Source of the DNA: an uncultured Rubripirellula sp.
GTDB taxonomy: Bacteria; Planctomycetota; Planctomycetia; Pirellulales; Pirellulaceae
Reading direction: 5' to 3'
DNA length: 35,389 bases
Assembly (NCBI GenBank): GCA_938075415.1
Contig: CALJHC010000045.1
Location: 1 to 35,389, forward strand
The position numbers were made by a program, and so were the translations under genes. Below, one piece after another: positions 24,751 to 33,046 of this stretch (positions are counted from its first letter, which is position 1; each line of letters begins with the position of its first letter). Under the pieces are notes generated by a model. It was given only the letters and a program-made list of their open reading frames with translations. It was not told the DNA's origin and searched no databases.

Positions 24751-26901
24751 ATGCACAAGTCAATGTGGCTGCTCCGTTTTCTGCCTTCGCTTTTCATCGT
24801 CGCCTCAGGCATCGCATGGGTGAATGCCAAAGACGACGATGACGACTCGGTCAAGCAATCATTTTCACGCTATGACGCTGACGGCAGCGAAACTCTGACG
24901 GTCGACGAATTCCAGGACAAACAACTTTTCGACAAGACCGACTCGAATCAAGACGGTTTGATGACGCTGAAAGAGGCTCATGCAGCGGCAAAAGCGGGAA
25001 TCTTCTCAGGGGTCCGGTTACCCACCCCACTCAGCGAACCACGTCGCTTGACCATGGGACGCCCAGCCCCAGCTTCCAACTCATCGGAGGACAAGATTCG
25101 TCAAAGTCCTCAACTTCTCAACTCGAGACAGGTGGGAGTTGGCCGGCTGATCCAACTGCCCAAGGTGACCGACATCGATGGCGTCTCGCATGACTTCTTG
25201 AAAGTTTCCCACGCGAGCAAACAGACGAGCAATCACGCGAGCAATCAGGCGAGCAAACAGGCAAACAAGCAGACGCGCGCGTTCGTTGTTGCAATGACAG
25301 GAACCGGCTGCCCTTTATGCCTCAAGTATGCTCCCACGCTTGCCGCGTTGGAAGATCATTACAGCGACAAAGGCGTGCAGTTTTTGTTCGTGAACCCCAA
25401 CGAATCAGAGACCGAACAACGAATCCTTGACGCGATCAAGCATCATGGATTCGACGGCCCTTATGTTCGGGATCTTGACAATCAATTGACGCAACTGATG
25501 GAGGTTGAGACAACCACCGAAGTCTTTCTGCTCGACGGATCGGGAACGCTGCGTTATCGAGGAGCGGTTAATGACCAATACGGCTTGGGCTACTCGCTGA
25601 ACCAGCCAAGAGAAAACTATCTCAGCGATGCGATTGACTCGCTGCTGTCGAACAAAAAGATCGCCATCGCAGCGACCTCGGCGCCGGGATGCGAAATTTA
25701 CCTGCCCGCTGACGCTACACCACGACGTCAAGCAGAAGTGACGTACCACAATCGAATTTCCCGCCTTTTACAAACTCATTGCATCGACTGTCATCACGAG
25801 GGCGGATCCGCCCCATTTTCTCTACAGAGCTACGACCAAGTTGCCGACTTTTCCCAAATGATTTCATCCGTGGTTCGGCGAGGCATCATGCCTCCGTGGT
25901 TCGCGGTCGAACCCGAACAGAAGCAGACCGATCATGAACTGCCTCATTGGGCCAATGACCCGACCCTTCCCGAAAAAGATCGGCAAGATTTACTCACCTG
26001 GATATCGTCTGGATTAACCGAAGGCGACCCCCGTGACGCACCACTTCCAAAACAATTCTCATCGGAATGGGAAATTGGAAATCCGGATCTCGTCGTTCCG
26101 ATCCCCGACCCTGTCAACGTCAAGGCCGACGGGTTCATGGACTACATCCACCAACTCGCCAGCACGCCGCTGACCGAGGACAAATGGATTTCAGCTGTGG
26201 AGATCAGGCCGACCGATCCATCGGTTGTGCACCATGTTTTGGTGTACAGCCTCGAACCGGGTTCCAACAACTGGCGTGGACCTGACTCGGATTCGGGGTT
26301 CCTAGCCGCATACGCGCCTGGTAATTCCCATCAAATTTACCCGAAGGACCATGCCAAACGCCTTCGAGCCGGCACGCGATTACTCATTCAATTGCACTAC
26401 ACACCAAACGGCACAAAAACGCTGGACCGGACACGAATCGGGTTTCGATTTTCAGACTCCGCGCCACGCCACACGGTCCGAAATCGTGGAATCAGCAATC
26501 GACGCATCAAAATTCCACCCAACACCCGACGGCACCTCGAGACCGCCTCGCACGAGGTAAAAGCCGACATTCAGCTGCTTGCGATGATGCCTCACATGCA
26601 TCTCAGGGGAACGGCTTTTCGGTACGAACTGGTCTATCCAAATGGTGAAAAAACAAACCTGCTTGAGGTTCCACGCTATGACTTCAATTGGCAGTTGGAA
26701 TACCGGCTCGCGGAACCACTTCAAATACCCAAGGGCAGTCGCTTTGAGATCTCGGCCTGGTACGACAACAGTCCCGAAAATCCAGCAAACCCGGATCCAG
26801 ACAAGGAGGTAACCTGGGGGCCGCAGACCCACGAGGAAATGATGCTGGGTTATCTAGAATTTGTTCTCGATAATCCCGAAGCGACCTCCTTGGTCGACTA
26901 A
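24751..26901 (+). CDS. Secreted EF-hand / redoxin / cytochrome c / copper-monooxygenase-like fusion
   Basis: A 716-residue exported protein. A signal peptide (residues 1-26, ending WVNA) is followed by two EF-hand loops (YDADGSETLTVDEF, TDSNQDGLMTLKEA, about 41-75). A thioredoxin-like redoxin domain (about 135-300) has GTGCPLCLKYAPT (Cys 187, Cys 190). A heme c site, HCIDCHH (Cys 344, Cys 347, His 348), comes next. The C-terminal region resembles the two-domain copper type II monooxygenase fold, with VHHVLVYS (His 494/495), QLHYTPNG (His 549) and MPHMHLRG (His 615, 617). Such fusions are frequent in planctomycetes; the substrate is unknown. Residues 154-176 are a low-complexity insertion made by a tandem repeat. 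No ribosome binding site is evident before the ATG. Confidence 0.88.
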   Translation: MHKSMWLLRFLPSLFIVASGIAWVNAKDDDDDSVKQSFSRYDADGSETLTVDEFQDKQLFDKTDSNQDGLMTLKEAHAAAKAGIFSGVRLPTPLSEPRRLTMGRPAPASNSSEDKIRQSPQLLNSRQVGVGRLIQLPKVTDIDGVSHDFLKVSHASKQTSNHASNQASKQANKQTRAFVVAMTGTGCPLCLKYAPTLAALEDHYSDKGVQFLFVNPNESETEQRILDAIKHHGFDGPYVRDLDNQLTQLMEVETTTEVFLLDGSGTLRYRGAVNDQYGLGYSLNQPRENYLSDAIDSLLSNKKIAIAATSAPGCEIYLPADATPRRQAEVTYHNRISRLLQTHCIDCHHEGGSAPFSLQSYDQVADFSQMISSVVRRGIMPPWFAVEPEQKQTDHELPHWANDPTLPEKDRQDLLTWISSGLTEGDPRDAPLPKQFSSEWEIGNPDLVVPIPDPVNVKADGFMDYIHQLASTPLTEDKWISAVEIRPTDPSVVHHVLVYSLEPGSNNWRGPDSDSGFLAAYAPGNSHQIYPKDHAKRLRAGTRLLIQLHYTPNGTKTLDRTRIGFRFSDSAPRHTVRNRGISNRRIKIPPNTRRHLETASHEVKADIQLLAMMPHMHLRGTAFRYELVYPNGEKTNLLEVPRYDFNWQLEYRLAEPLQIPKGSRFEISAWYDNSPENPANPDPDKEVTWGPQTHEEMMLGYLEFVLDNPEATSLVD
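25210..25278 (+). repeat. In-frame 12-base tandem repeat inside the redoxin domain
   Basis: Variants of a 12-base unit (GCGAGCAAACAG, GCGAGCAATCAG and similar) encode alternating (A)SKQ/(A)SNQ steps, giving a Gln/Asn/Ser/Lys-rich loop of about 23 residues between the redoxin strands DFLKVS and AFVVAMTGTGC. The unit is a multiple of three, so the frame is kept. Confidence 0.9.
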
Positions 26902-27346
26902 GCCGACTTGCCCATCTCAGGTCAGACCATGTGTTCCACGACTCACCAAAGACTGCAAAATGAAAGCGTGAAATCTCAGCCTCGGTTGAGACCCAACCGG
27001 CAGCCACTTTGAAGGGTTTAATCGTATATCAATATGGTTAAGACAGCCAACCGGATCGTCCCTGAGCCATGCTTCTTGAGCGAGTCCCTGAGCCATGCTT
27101 CCTGAGCCATGCTTCCTGTGCCATGCTTCCTGAGCCATGCTTCCTGAGCCATGCTTCCTGTGCCATGCTTCCTGTGCGATGCTTCCTGAGCCATGCTTCC
27201 TGTGCGATGCTTCCTGAGCGAGTTGACACTGGCGGTTCGACCATGCACAAAACTGCGCATTGACCGTGGTCTCTCCTGTGCCTCTGATTTCGCTGGCGTT
27301 GACGCCGCTGCCAAGTATTAAACCCTGCCTTGCCCGCACCGGCGCA
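26902..27346. other. Convergent gap dominated by a 14-base repeat
   Basis: The gap lies between the stops of the redoxin fusion and the amidase. Besides the repeat at 27063 I see nothing. Frames of 60-140 codons on both strands here are products of the repeat. Confidence 0.6.
27063..27222. repeat. 14-base tandem array, about eleven copies
   Basis: The unit is TGAGCCATGCTTCC with variants TGTGCCATGCTTCC and TGTGCGATGCTTCC. From 27089 the nine regular copies run A A B A A B C A C, so a 42-base A-A-B block was itself duplicated. The copy at 27077 is shortened. The unit is not a multiple of three and keeps several frames open by chance. Confidence 0.95.
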
Positions 27347-28213
27347 CTATTGCAACCAACGTTTTGTCAGACCTTGATAGGCGTCAATTCGCCTGTCGCG
27401 AAGGAAAGGCCAATGAGTTCGCACCAGATCGATTTCATCAAGTGAACAATCGACCGTGACCAAGCATTCTTCGGAATGCCCAGCCTTGGCGACCACTTCC
27501 CCGCGAGGAGATGCCACAAACGAATTACCCCAAAATTCCAGACGCCCCTCCACCCCCACTCGATTGGCAGCACCGAGCCACAAACCATTTGCGATTGCGT
27601 GAGACCGCATCGCAGTTTGCCAAGCATCTTGCTGCCCCGAACCAAATTCATCCTTTTCCTCATCGATCCATCCAATTGCGGTTGGATAAAGCAGAATTTC
27701 TGCACCCGAGAGTGCAAAAAGTCGAGCTGCTTCGGGAAACCACTGATCCCAGCAAATTCCGACCCCAAGCTTTGCATAGCGAGTCTCAATGGGGGTAAAC
27801 CCGAGGTCCCCGGGTGTGAAGTAAAACTTCTCATAGAAGAGAGGGTCATCAGGAATATGCATCTTGCGGTACAGACCCGCCGTGGATCCATCCGCATCAA
27901 TCACTACGGCGGTATTGTGATACAAACCGGCGGCCCGGCGTTCAAAGATCGGGACCACCACCACCACCTCCAAGCGTTTCGCAACGCGGGAAATCGCTTC
28001 CGTCGACGGCCCCGGAATCGTCTCGGCATAGTCAAAATTGCGGTGATCTTCGCTCTGACAGGGGTAGGGGCCCGCGATCAATTCCTGCAAACAAATCACT
28101 TGAGCACCCTCCGAAGCCGCTTTCTCAATCCAACCAATCGCTGCTTCGATGCAACGTTGTGGCGACCCCGCGTCCCGCATTTGAACTAACGATAAACGAA
28201 CATCACGTCCCAC
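27347..28213 (-). CDS. aguB: Carbon-nitrogen hydrolase, probable N-carbamoylputrescine amidase
   Basis: A 288-residue nitrilase-superfamily enzyme that would convert N-carbamoylputrescine to putrescine in the arginine-decarboxylase route to polyamines. The catalytic triad is Glu 44 (CLQELIAG), Lys 117 (YRKMHIPDD) and Cys 154 (GICWDQWFPEA). The phrase IPDDPLFYEKFYFTPGDLGF is characteristic of the AguB type. I place the start at the GTG at 28213, preceded by AAAGGA; from there the length matches the family. An ATG at 28306 would add 31 unrelated residues and overlap bioD. No agmatine deiminase (aguA) is in the window, so substrate assignment rests on the protein alone. Confidence 0.85.
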   Translation of the reverse strand: MGRDVRLSLVQMRDAGSPQRCIEAAIGWIEKAASEGAQVICLQELIAGPYPCQSEDHRNFDYAETIPGPSTEAISRVAKRLEVVVVVPIFERRAAGLYHNTAVVIDADGSTAGLYRKMHIPDDPLFYEKFYFTPGDLGFTPIETRYAKLGVGICWDQWFPEAARLFALSGAEILLYPTAIGWIDEEKDEFGSGQQDAWQTAMRSHAIANGLWLGAANRVGVEGRLEFWGNSFVASPRGEVVAKAGHSEECLVTVDCSLDEIDLVRTHWPFLRDRRIDAYQGLTKRWLQ

Positions 28214-28287
28214 AGGTGGGTTCCTTTCGACGAGCAGTACCAAGTAACCTAAGCGGCCCCGGTCAAAACAAAACAGGATCAGTGAAC
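28214..28287. promoter_or_regulatory. 74-base divergent promoter region of aguB-like gene and bioD
   Basis: If both GTG starts are right, all upstream signals for two divergent genes lie in 74 bases. It includes the ribosome binding sites AAAGGA (minus strand, before 28213) and AGGA (plus strand, 28275-28278). No clear -10/-35 pair could be assigned. Confidence 0.45.
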
Positions 28288-28974
28288 GTGAAACATCGTA
28301 AGCCAAAGCGGCTATTCTTTGCAGGTACAGACACCGAAGTGGGAAAAACCTATGTGGCTTCCCTGGTGGCTGAATACCTATTCAAACAGGGCTACCGTGT
28401 CGGTGTTTATAAACCGGTTGCCAGCGGATGCCAAATCGTCAACGGTGAACTGGTCGCAGAAGATGCCGTCTCGCTTTGGAACGCTGTTGGACGCCGGGGC
28501 GAACTCAATCAAATTTGCCCCCAACGATTCACCCAACCCCTCGCCCCACCCCAAGCCGCTTTGGCCGACGGCAAAGAAGTCAACCAGCAGCAACTGGTGT
28601 CGGGCATGAAAAAGTGTGAAGAGAACAGTGACGTCCTGATCGTTGAAGGCGCTGGTGGGCTTTTTAGCCCAATTGCCGACGGCTTGTTGAATATTGAACT
28701 CGCAAAACAACTTCAAACCGAAGTCATCCTTGTCGCAGAAAATCGCCTAGGGGTGATCCACCAAGTCATCTCCAGCTGCCGAGCCGCGACAGCCCTGGGG
28801 GTCACCCCCAAAGGTATTTTTCTCTCGCACCCAAACGAGACCGCCCACGAATCGCTCGCAAGCAACCCAACAGAAATCTCCAAGTACTGCGACATTCCAA
28901 TGCTGGGTGTTGTACCATTTGGCGGAGACCTGAATCAGGTTTCGTCGATTGAAAAAGTGCTTCCAAAAGCCTGA
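28288..28974 (+). CDS. bioD: ATP-dependent dethiobiotin synthetase
   Basis: A 228-residue enzyme that closes the ureido ring of dethiobiotin from 7,8-diaminononanoate, CO2 and ATP, the penultimate step of biotin synthesis. The P-loop is GTDTEVGKT (residues 13-21), followed by VYKPVASGCQ and VEGAGGLFSPIADG, all hallmarks of BioD. The start is set at GTG 28288, nine bases after AGGA. A longer frame opens at 28159 but would run antisense through the start of the amidase gene and add 43 unrelated residues. A second GTG at 28282 is possible. No other bio genes are adjacent. The C-terminal VVPFGGDLNQVSSIEKVL is normal for the family. Confidence 0.9.
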   Translation: MKHRKPKRLFFAGTDTEVGKTYVASLVAEYLFKQGYRVGVYKPVASGCQIVNGELVAEDAVSLWNAVGRRGELNQICPQRFTQPLAPPQAALADGKEVNQQQLVSGMKKCEENSDVLIVEGAGGLFSPIADGLLNIELAKQLQTEVILVAENRLGVIHQVISSCRAATALGVTPKGIFLSHPNETAHESLASNPTEISKYCDIPMLGVVPFGGDLNQVSSIEKVLPKA

Positions 28975-29407
28975 ACAATTCCACTGATCTTTTTCGAGCC
29001 AATCCAACTTCACAAAGTGAACCGGTCCGCTGGCATCACTTTCGAAATGCAGCAACGATAACAGCAAGCGATTTCCCGCAACTGATTCCACTGACACCTT
29101 GCCGCGTAAGACGTGACGAAATCAAACCATCTTCAAGTCGCCTGACCCGGCCTTGGCATCCAATCGATCCTGCCCCGAGAGCACGTCGGAACTGGATTCT
29201 TCGTTCTGCTTATGTTTCCTGAATCCTTCCCTGAATCCGAACATCCCAACGAAACCAAAACAATTGATTGCAATGACCTCTTCTTTTAGCAAGCCAGTGG
29301 CCATGACAAGGAACCTTCAAGATTCATCCGACGGCCTTGGCCAAGGATCAAATATCCTGAACCTCTCAAATTATTCTCGGCCCAACGCGGCTGAATCAGG
29401 TGATCCA
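28975..29407. other. Gap between bioD and the DUF3472 gene
   Basis: The frame of the next gene is open from 29153, but the product before 29408 has no family resemblance. A minus-strand frame (to 29097) overlaps the bioD end and is probably chance. No repeat array is present here. Confidence 0.5.
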
Positions 29408-30712
29408 ATGCAGACCCGAAATCGATCAACTCTTACCCCTCTGGTTTTCCTGTGCCTATTGATGTTCCCCGCAGTGGGCAACGCTAAAGAGTGGACCATC
29501 CCGCTGGCGGGTAATGCCTATCGAATCAGTCCCGAACCAGGCAACGAAGGATTCACTCGTACCGGTGCTGTCACATTGAGTCAGCCGGACGATGTGATCT
29601 CCGCGTTTGTCCACATCAATGAACCGGCCGCCCTCGACCTTTCGATCAACGCAAGCATTCCATCTGACTCATCGACCCTGGTAGCCAAGGTTGAATATCA
29701 AGTTTTTACGTGCCAGGTCGAAAAGCCCAAGCCAACCAAAATTGCACTTGGAAAGACAATCGTTCAGCCAGCAGGCTATGTAAGAATTGACCTTTCAGGA
29801 ATGGAGCGTTCAGGTGCAACCTATGGCCAAATCATGAGCCTGAATATTTCGAGCACCTCGAAAACGCTTGAGCTTCAATATGTGCGTTCAAACGAAGGCA
29901 ACATGTTCTATTGGGGAAGACGCGGCCCCTCGGTTCACCTTCGATACGTTGTCCCCCCGAAACCGTCTCTGCGGTACGCTTACAGCGAGATTACGGTCCC
30001 GGAAAACAGAGATCCGCTAGGCACCTTCTATATGGCAAACGGCTTTGGGGAGGGATACTTTGGAATGCAGGTAAACGGGGCAACGGAACGTCGAGTTCTT
30101 TTTTCGGTATGGAGCCCTTTTCAAACGAACAATCCACGAGACATTCCCGAAGAACAACGTATCGTTGCGATCGCCAAAGGACCCGGAGTCAGAATCGGCG
30201 AATTCGGAAATGAAGGTTCCGGTGGCCAAAGTTTTCTAGTTTACCCTTGGCAAGCAGGCAGAACCTATCGATTCCTCACCGAAGTCATCCCTGACGGTAA
30301 TGGAAACACAACCTACACATCTTGGTTCGGTGACGTGGCAAAAGACCAATGGAGGTTAATTGCCAGTTTTCGCCGTCCAAAAACCGACACTCACCTTCGC
30401 GGCTTCCATTCTTTCTTGGAGAGTTTTTATCCAACGCACGGACATCTTGAGCGTCAAGGAAACTACGGCAACGTTTGGGTTGGTGATGTCGCTGGAACTT
30501 GGCATCGCTGCGTCCATGCCGCCTTCTCGGTCGATGCAACGGGTCAAGGACAACATCGTCTTGACTACGCCGGAGGAAGTGATGGAGAATCATTCTTCCT
30601 CAAAAATTGTGGCTTCTTTAATGAGACGGGAACCCCGGGAGAAAAATTCTCACTCAACACCGTTTCCAGGAAACCACCTGCCATTGATCTGGAATCGCTG
30701 CCAAGAGAATAA
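29408..30712 (+). CDS. Secreted DUF3472-domain protein with DUF5077-like N-terminus
   Basis: A 434-residue exported protein. The start at 29408 has AGGTGA five bases upstream and is followed by a signal peptide (LTPLVFLCLLMFPAVGNA). The frame is open upstream to 29153, but those residues lack any export or family pattern. Residues about 27-150 match the DUF5077 style (IPLAGNAYRISPEPGNEGF, HINEPAALDLSI). The rest is DUF3472, with FYMANGFGEGYFGMQVNG and RRVLFSVWSPF and a conserved C-terminal HLRGFHSFLESF and GTWHRCVHAAFSVD. DUF3472 proteins are common in planctomycetes and Bacteroidetes and often sit near carbohydrate enzymes. Function is unknown; carbohydrate binding is plausible. The next gene, a sulfatase, converges on it. 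Confidence 0.84.
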   Translation: MQTRNRSTLTPLVFLCLLMFPAVGNAKEWTIPLAGNAYRISPEPGNEGFTRTGAVTLSQPDDVISAFVHINEPAALDLSINASIPSDSSTLVAKVEYQVFTCQVEKPKPTKIALGKTIVQPAGYVRIDLSGMERSGATYGQIMSLNISSTSKTLELQYVRSNEGNMFYWGRRGPSVHLRYVVPPKPSLRYAYSEITVPENRDPLGTFYMANGFGEGYFGMQVNGATERRVLFSVWSPFQTNNPRDIPEEQRIVAIAKGPGVRIGEFGNEGSGGQSFLVYPWQAGRTYRFLTEVIPDGNGNTTYTSWFGDVAKDQWRLIASFRRPKTDTHLRGFHSFLESFYPTHGHLERQGNYGNVWVGDVAGTWHRCVHAAFSVDATGQGQHRLDYAGGSDGESFFLKNCGFFNETGTPGEKFSLNTVSRKPPAIDLESLPRE

Positions 30713-31014
30713 GAACAAATTCAACCCTTGAACTGAAGCACGACTCTGGAATCAGGTAACTCAATGACCAGTCAAAAAACAACGGTCTGAAAAGTGAACG
30801 CGGTTGTCGAGATGCAGCCCTGGGGATTGGCAACACAGGCCTGTGCAATGGTAGGCCCGTGCAACTTTAGGCCTGTGCAACTGTAGGCCTGTGCAACTTA
30901 GGCCTGTGCAACTGTAGGCCTGTGCACCTTAGGCCCGTGCAACTGCAGGCCCGTGCAGCGAGACCACAGCACACACACCTGCAACACGTTCAAGTGACCT
31001 CCAACGCAGTCACA
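30713..31014. other. Convergent gap filled by a 15/16-base repeat
   Basis: About 300 bases between the stops of the DUF3472 and sulfatase genes, of which 124 are the repeat at 30837. No gene is supported. Confidence 0.6.
30837..30960. repeat. Eight copies of a 15/16-base unit
   Basis: The unit is AGGCCTGTGCAACTGT with AGGCCC variants. Unit lengths run 16, 16, 16, 15, 16, 15, 16, 14, so a 31-base pair (16+15) appears to have been duplicated as a block. Confidence 0.95.
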
Positions 31015-32589
31015 TCATTTCACTGGCAGGGGCGGTGCATCGTAAGCCTTTCGCAATCGCTCAAATTCCCGCTTCATCGCAGCAAATGTCTCGCGATAAC
31101 TCGGATCTTCATGAACACTGCGCATCTCATGAGGGTCAACCTGCAAATCAAAAAGATTCCACTCATCAGATACGGGAAATCGAATCAGCTTGTGTCGCAT
31201 TGTTCTCACACCAAAATGCTGCGGCACGGCATGCTCACCCAATTCGTAATAGGAATAGTACAGTGAATCTCGCCACTCGCTCTGCCGATTCTCCATGAGA
31301 GGGACCAACGATCGACCCTGAATCTCATCGGGGATACTCAACCCGGCAACTTCAAGAAACGTCGGAGCGTAGTCGATATTTTGAATTAATTCATCCGGTC
31401 GAGAAGCGGGGGCAATCTTGCCCGGCCACCTCGCGATAAATGGCATCCGAAACGATTCCTCGAACATCCAACGCTTGTCATACCAACCATGCTCGCCCAG
31501 GTAGAAGCCTTGATCCGATGAATAAATCACCAAAGTATTCTTGGCCAGGTCGTGATCGTCCAAGTACTTCAGAAGGCGTCCAACACTCTCGTCAACAGCC
31601 TTAACCGTGCTGAGGTAGTTTCGCATGTAGCGTCGGTACTTCCATTGAACCAACTCACGGTGGGTCATTTTCCCAGAACGGAACTGCTCAAGAAACCTTT
31701 GATTTCGCGGCGAAAAATACGAGTCCCACTCGTTTTTCTGCGATGGTGTCATCCGATTGTATTCGGGAGTGCCGTATCGGTCCGGTGCCGGCAGGATCAC
31801 ATCGCCTCGCTCGTTCTTTCTCAACTTGGCATCGTAGGCCCAATCAAAATGCCGATCAATTTCCATCTCGTTTCCAGCTAACGTCGCACTTCGATTTGCA
31901 TAGTTGTCAAACAAGGTTTCGGGCTCAGGAATCTCAACGTCATCAAAAGAACCAAGATGACGAATCGCCGGCGCAAACGTTCGATGCGGCGCCTTGTGCT
32001 GACACATCAGGAAGAAGGGCCGACTGGCATCTCGGTTGTCGAGCCAATCAATTGATTTTTCCGTTGTCAAATCTGTGGCGTAACCCTCAAATCGCTTGGT
32101 AGTCCCGTCAGGCTGAATAAAAACCGGGTTGTAGTAACTTCCTTGACCGGGAAATATCTCCCAATGGTCAAACCCCTCGGGCTTTGTTTTCAAATGCCAC
32201 TTTCCAATCACAGCCGTGCTGTAACCACCCTCCTGCAACGCCTTGGCCACGGTCCATTGACTCTGGTCGAATCCCTTACCCGAGTTTCGCATGAATCCAT
32301 TTTTATGACTATGTTTGCCGGTCAGAATGGTTGCCCTCGAAGGACCGCAAATTGAATTACCGCAAAACGAATTCAGAAAGATCGCACCTTCCTTTGCAAT
32401 TCGATCAATATTTGGAGTGGCCGCAACTTTTGACAGTGGACCTTCGTACGAGCTGATCGCATTAACCGCATGATCATCCGAAAAAATAAAGAGAACATTT
32501 GGTCGCTCGGCAGCCGAGGTTCGAACCAACGAGACGCAGGCAGCTAAAAAAATGACGTGGACAATCAGGAAACGGTAAATGGTGAACAT
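31015..32589 (-). CDS. Secreted sulfatase (formylglycine-dependent, family S1)
   Basis: A 524-residue exported arylsulfatase-type enzyme removing sulfate esters. A signal peptide (about 1-27) precedes ERPNVLFIFSDDH (metal Asp 38/39). The active-site CGPSRATILTG places Cys 81 in the C-X-P-S-R signature that is converted to formylglycine. Later metal-site YSSDQGFYLGEHGWYDKRW and a C-terminal NLFDLQVDPHEMRSV complete the family pattern. The layout recalls N-acetylglucosamine-6-sulfatase/S1_11-like enzymes, but the subfamily is not certain. A formylglycine-generating enzyme must be encoded elsewhere. There is no clear ribosome binding site. It is transcribed away from the phosphodiesterase gene. 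Confidence 0.92.
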   Translation of the reverse strand: MFTIYRFLIVHVIFLAACVSLVRTSAAERPNVLFIFSDDHAVNAISSYEGPLSKVAATPNIDRIAKEGAIFLNSFCGNSICGPSRATILTGKHSHKNGFMRNSGKGFDQSQWTVAKALQEGGYSTAVIGKWHLKTKPEGFDHWEIFPGQGSYYNPVFIQPDGTTKRFEGYATDLTTEKSIDWLDNRDASRPFFLMCQHKAPHRTFAPAIRHLGSFDDVEIPEPETLFDNYANRSATLAGNEMEIDRHFDWAYDAKLRKNERGDVILPAPDRYGTPEYNRMTPSQKNEWDSYFSPRNQRFLEQFRSGKMTHRELVQWKYRRYMRNYLSTVKAVDESVGRLLKYLDDHDLAKNTLVIYSSDQGFYLGEHGWYDKRWMFEESFRMPFIARWPGKIAPASRPDELIQNIDYAPTFLEVAGLSIPDEIQGRSLVPLMENRQSEWRDSLYYSYYELGEHAVPQHFGVRTMRHKLIRFPVSDEWNLFDLQVDPHEMRSVHEDPSYRETFAAMKREFERLRKAYDAPPLPVK

Positions 32590-33046
32590 TGCTGACTAAA
32601 ACCTGCGAGAGGAAGTACGAACCAAGCCAAAAACTCGATACAGTGATCTGCATACCGCACCGGACCTCAGCAAATGGTTGACACACTGAAGACGCATAGA
32701 TCTTACAATGGGCAACGCTTCGGTTCGACCATGGCCCAGATCTCAGCAAAATGCCGGAATCCCAGAGCCTCTGGCTTGCCGGCACTGACGGAGAACGAAA
32801 AGAACAGACACCGAAAAGAACAGAGAACGCCGCAAGCCAGTGCAGTGCAGTACCTAAACGGTTAACTGAAACCAATGATCACCTTAAAGTCGCTGATAAA
32901 CGCCATTGCACCTCAAGTCCCCAGCGATTTCAGCAACTAGCCTCTCGCAAAACTCCAGTCTCTGACAAATCCGGCATTCGAAAATCGGCTACCTGACAAC
33001 TCCAAACAGTCGCTTGGATCATTTTGATCAATCAGTAAGGTGAATC
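32590..33046. other. Divergent gap upstream of sulfatase and phosphodiesterase genes
   Basis: Contains a weak direct repeat (CGAAAAGAACAGA twice near 32796 and 32812) and the good ribosome binding site AAGGTGA at 33037. No gene is supported; promoters for both neighbours should be here. Confidence 0.5.

Noticed and set aside
27063..27222. Possible CRISPR array
   Set aside because: The 14-base units are contiguous with no unique spacers and there are no cas genes; the same applies to all other arrays here.
26917..27339. Frames rich in MAQEAWLRKHGSGS on the minus strand
   Set aside because: They are generated by the 14-base tandem array and change with each variant unit; no start signal or domain.
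28159..28287. N-terminal extension of bioD to the ATG at 28159
   Set aside because: It would overlap the amidase start in antisense and adds 43 residues absent from the BioD family; GTG 28288 has a ribosome binding site.
28747..29097. Minus-strand frame starting MSVESVAGNRLLLSLL
   Set aside because: The first 40 residues look protein-like, but the rest runs antisense through bioD with no motif. A gene remnant cannot be excluded but is not supported.
29153..29407. N-terminal extension of the DUF3472 protein
   Set aside because: The signal peptide and AGGTGA site both point to the ATG at 29408; the upstream residues have no pattern.
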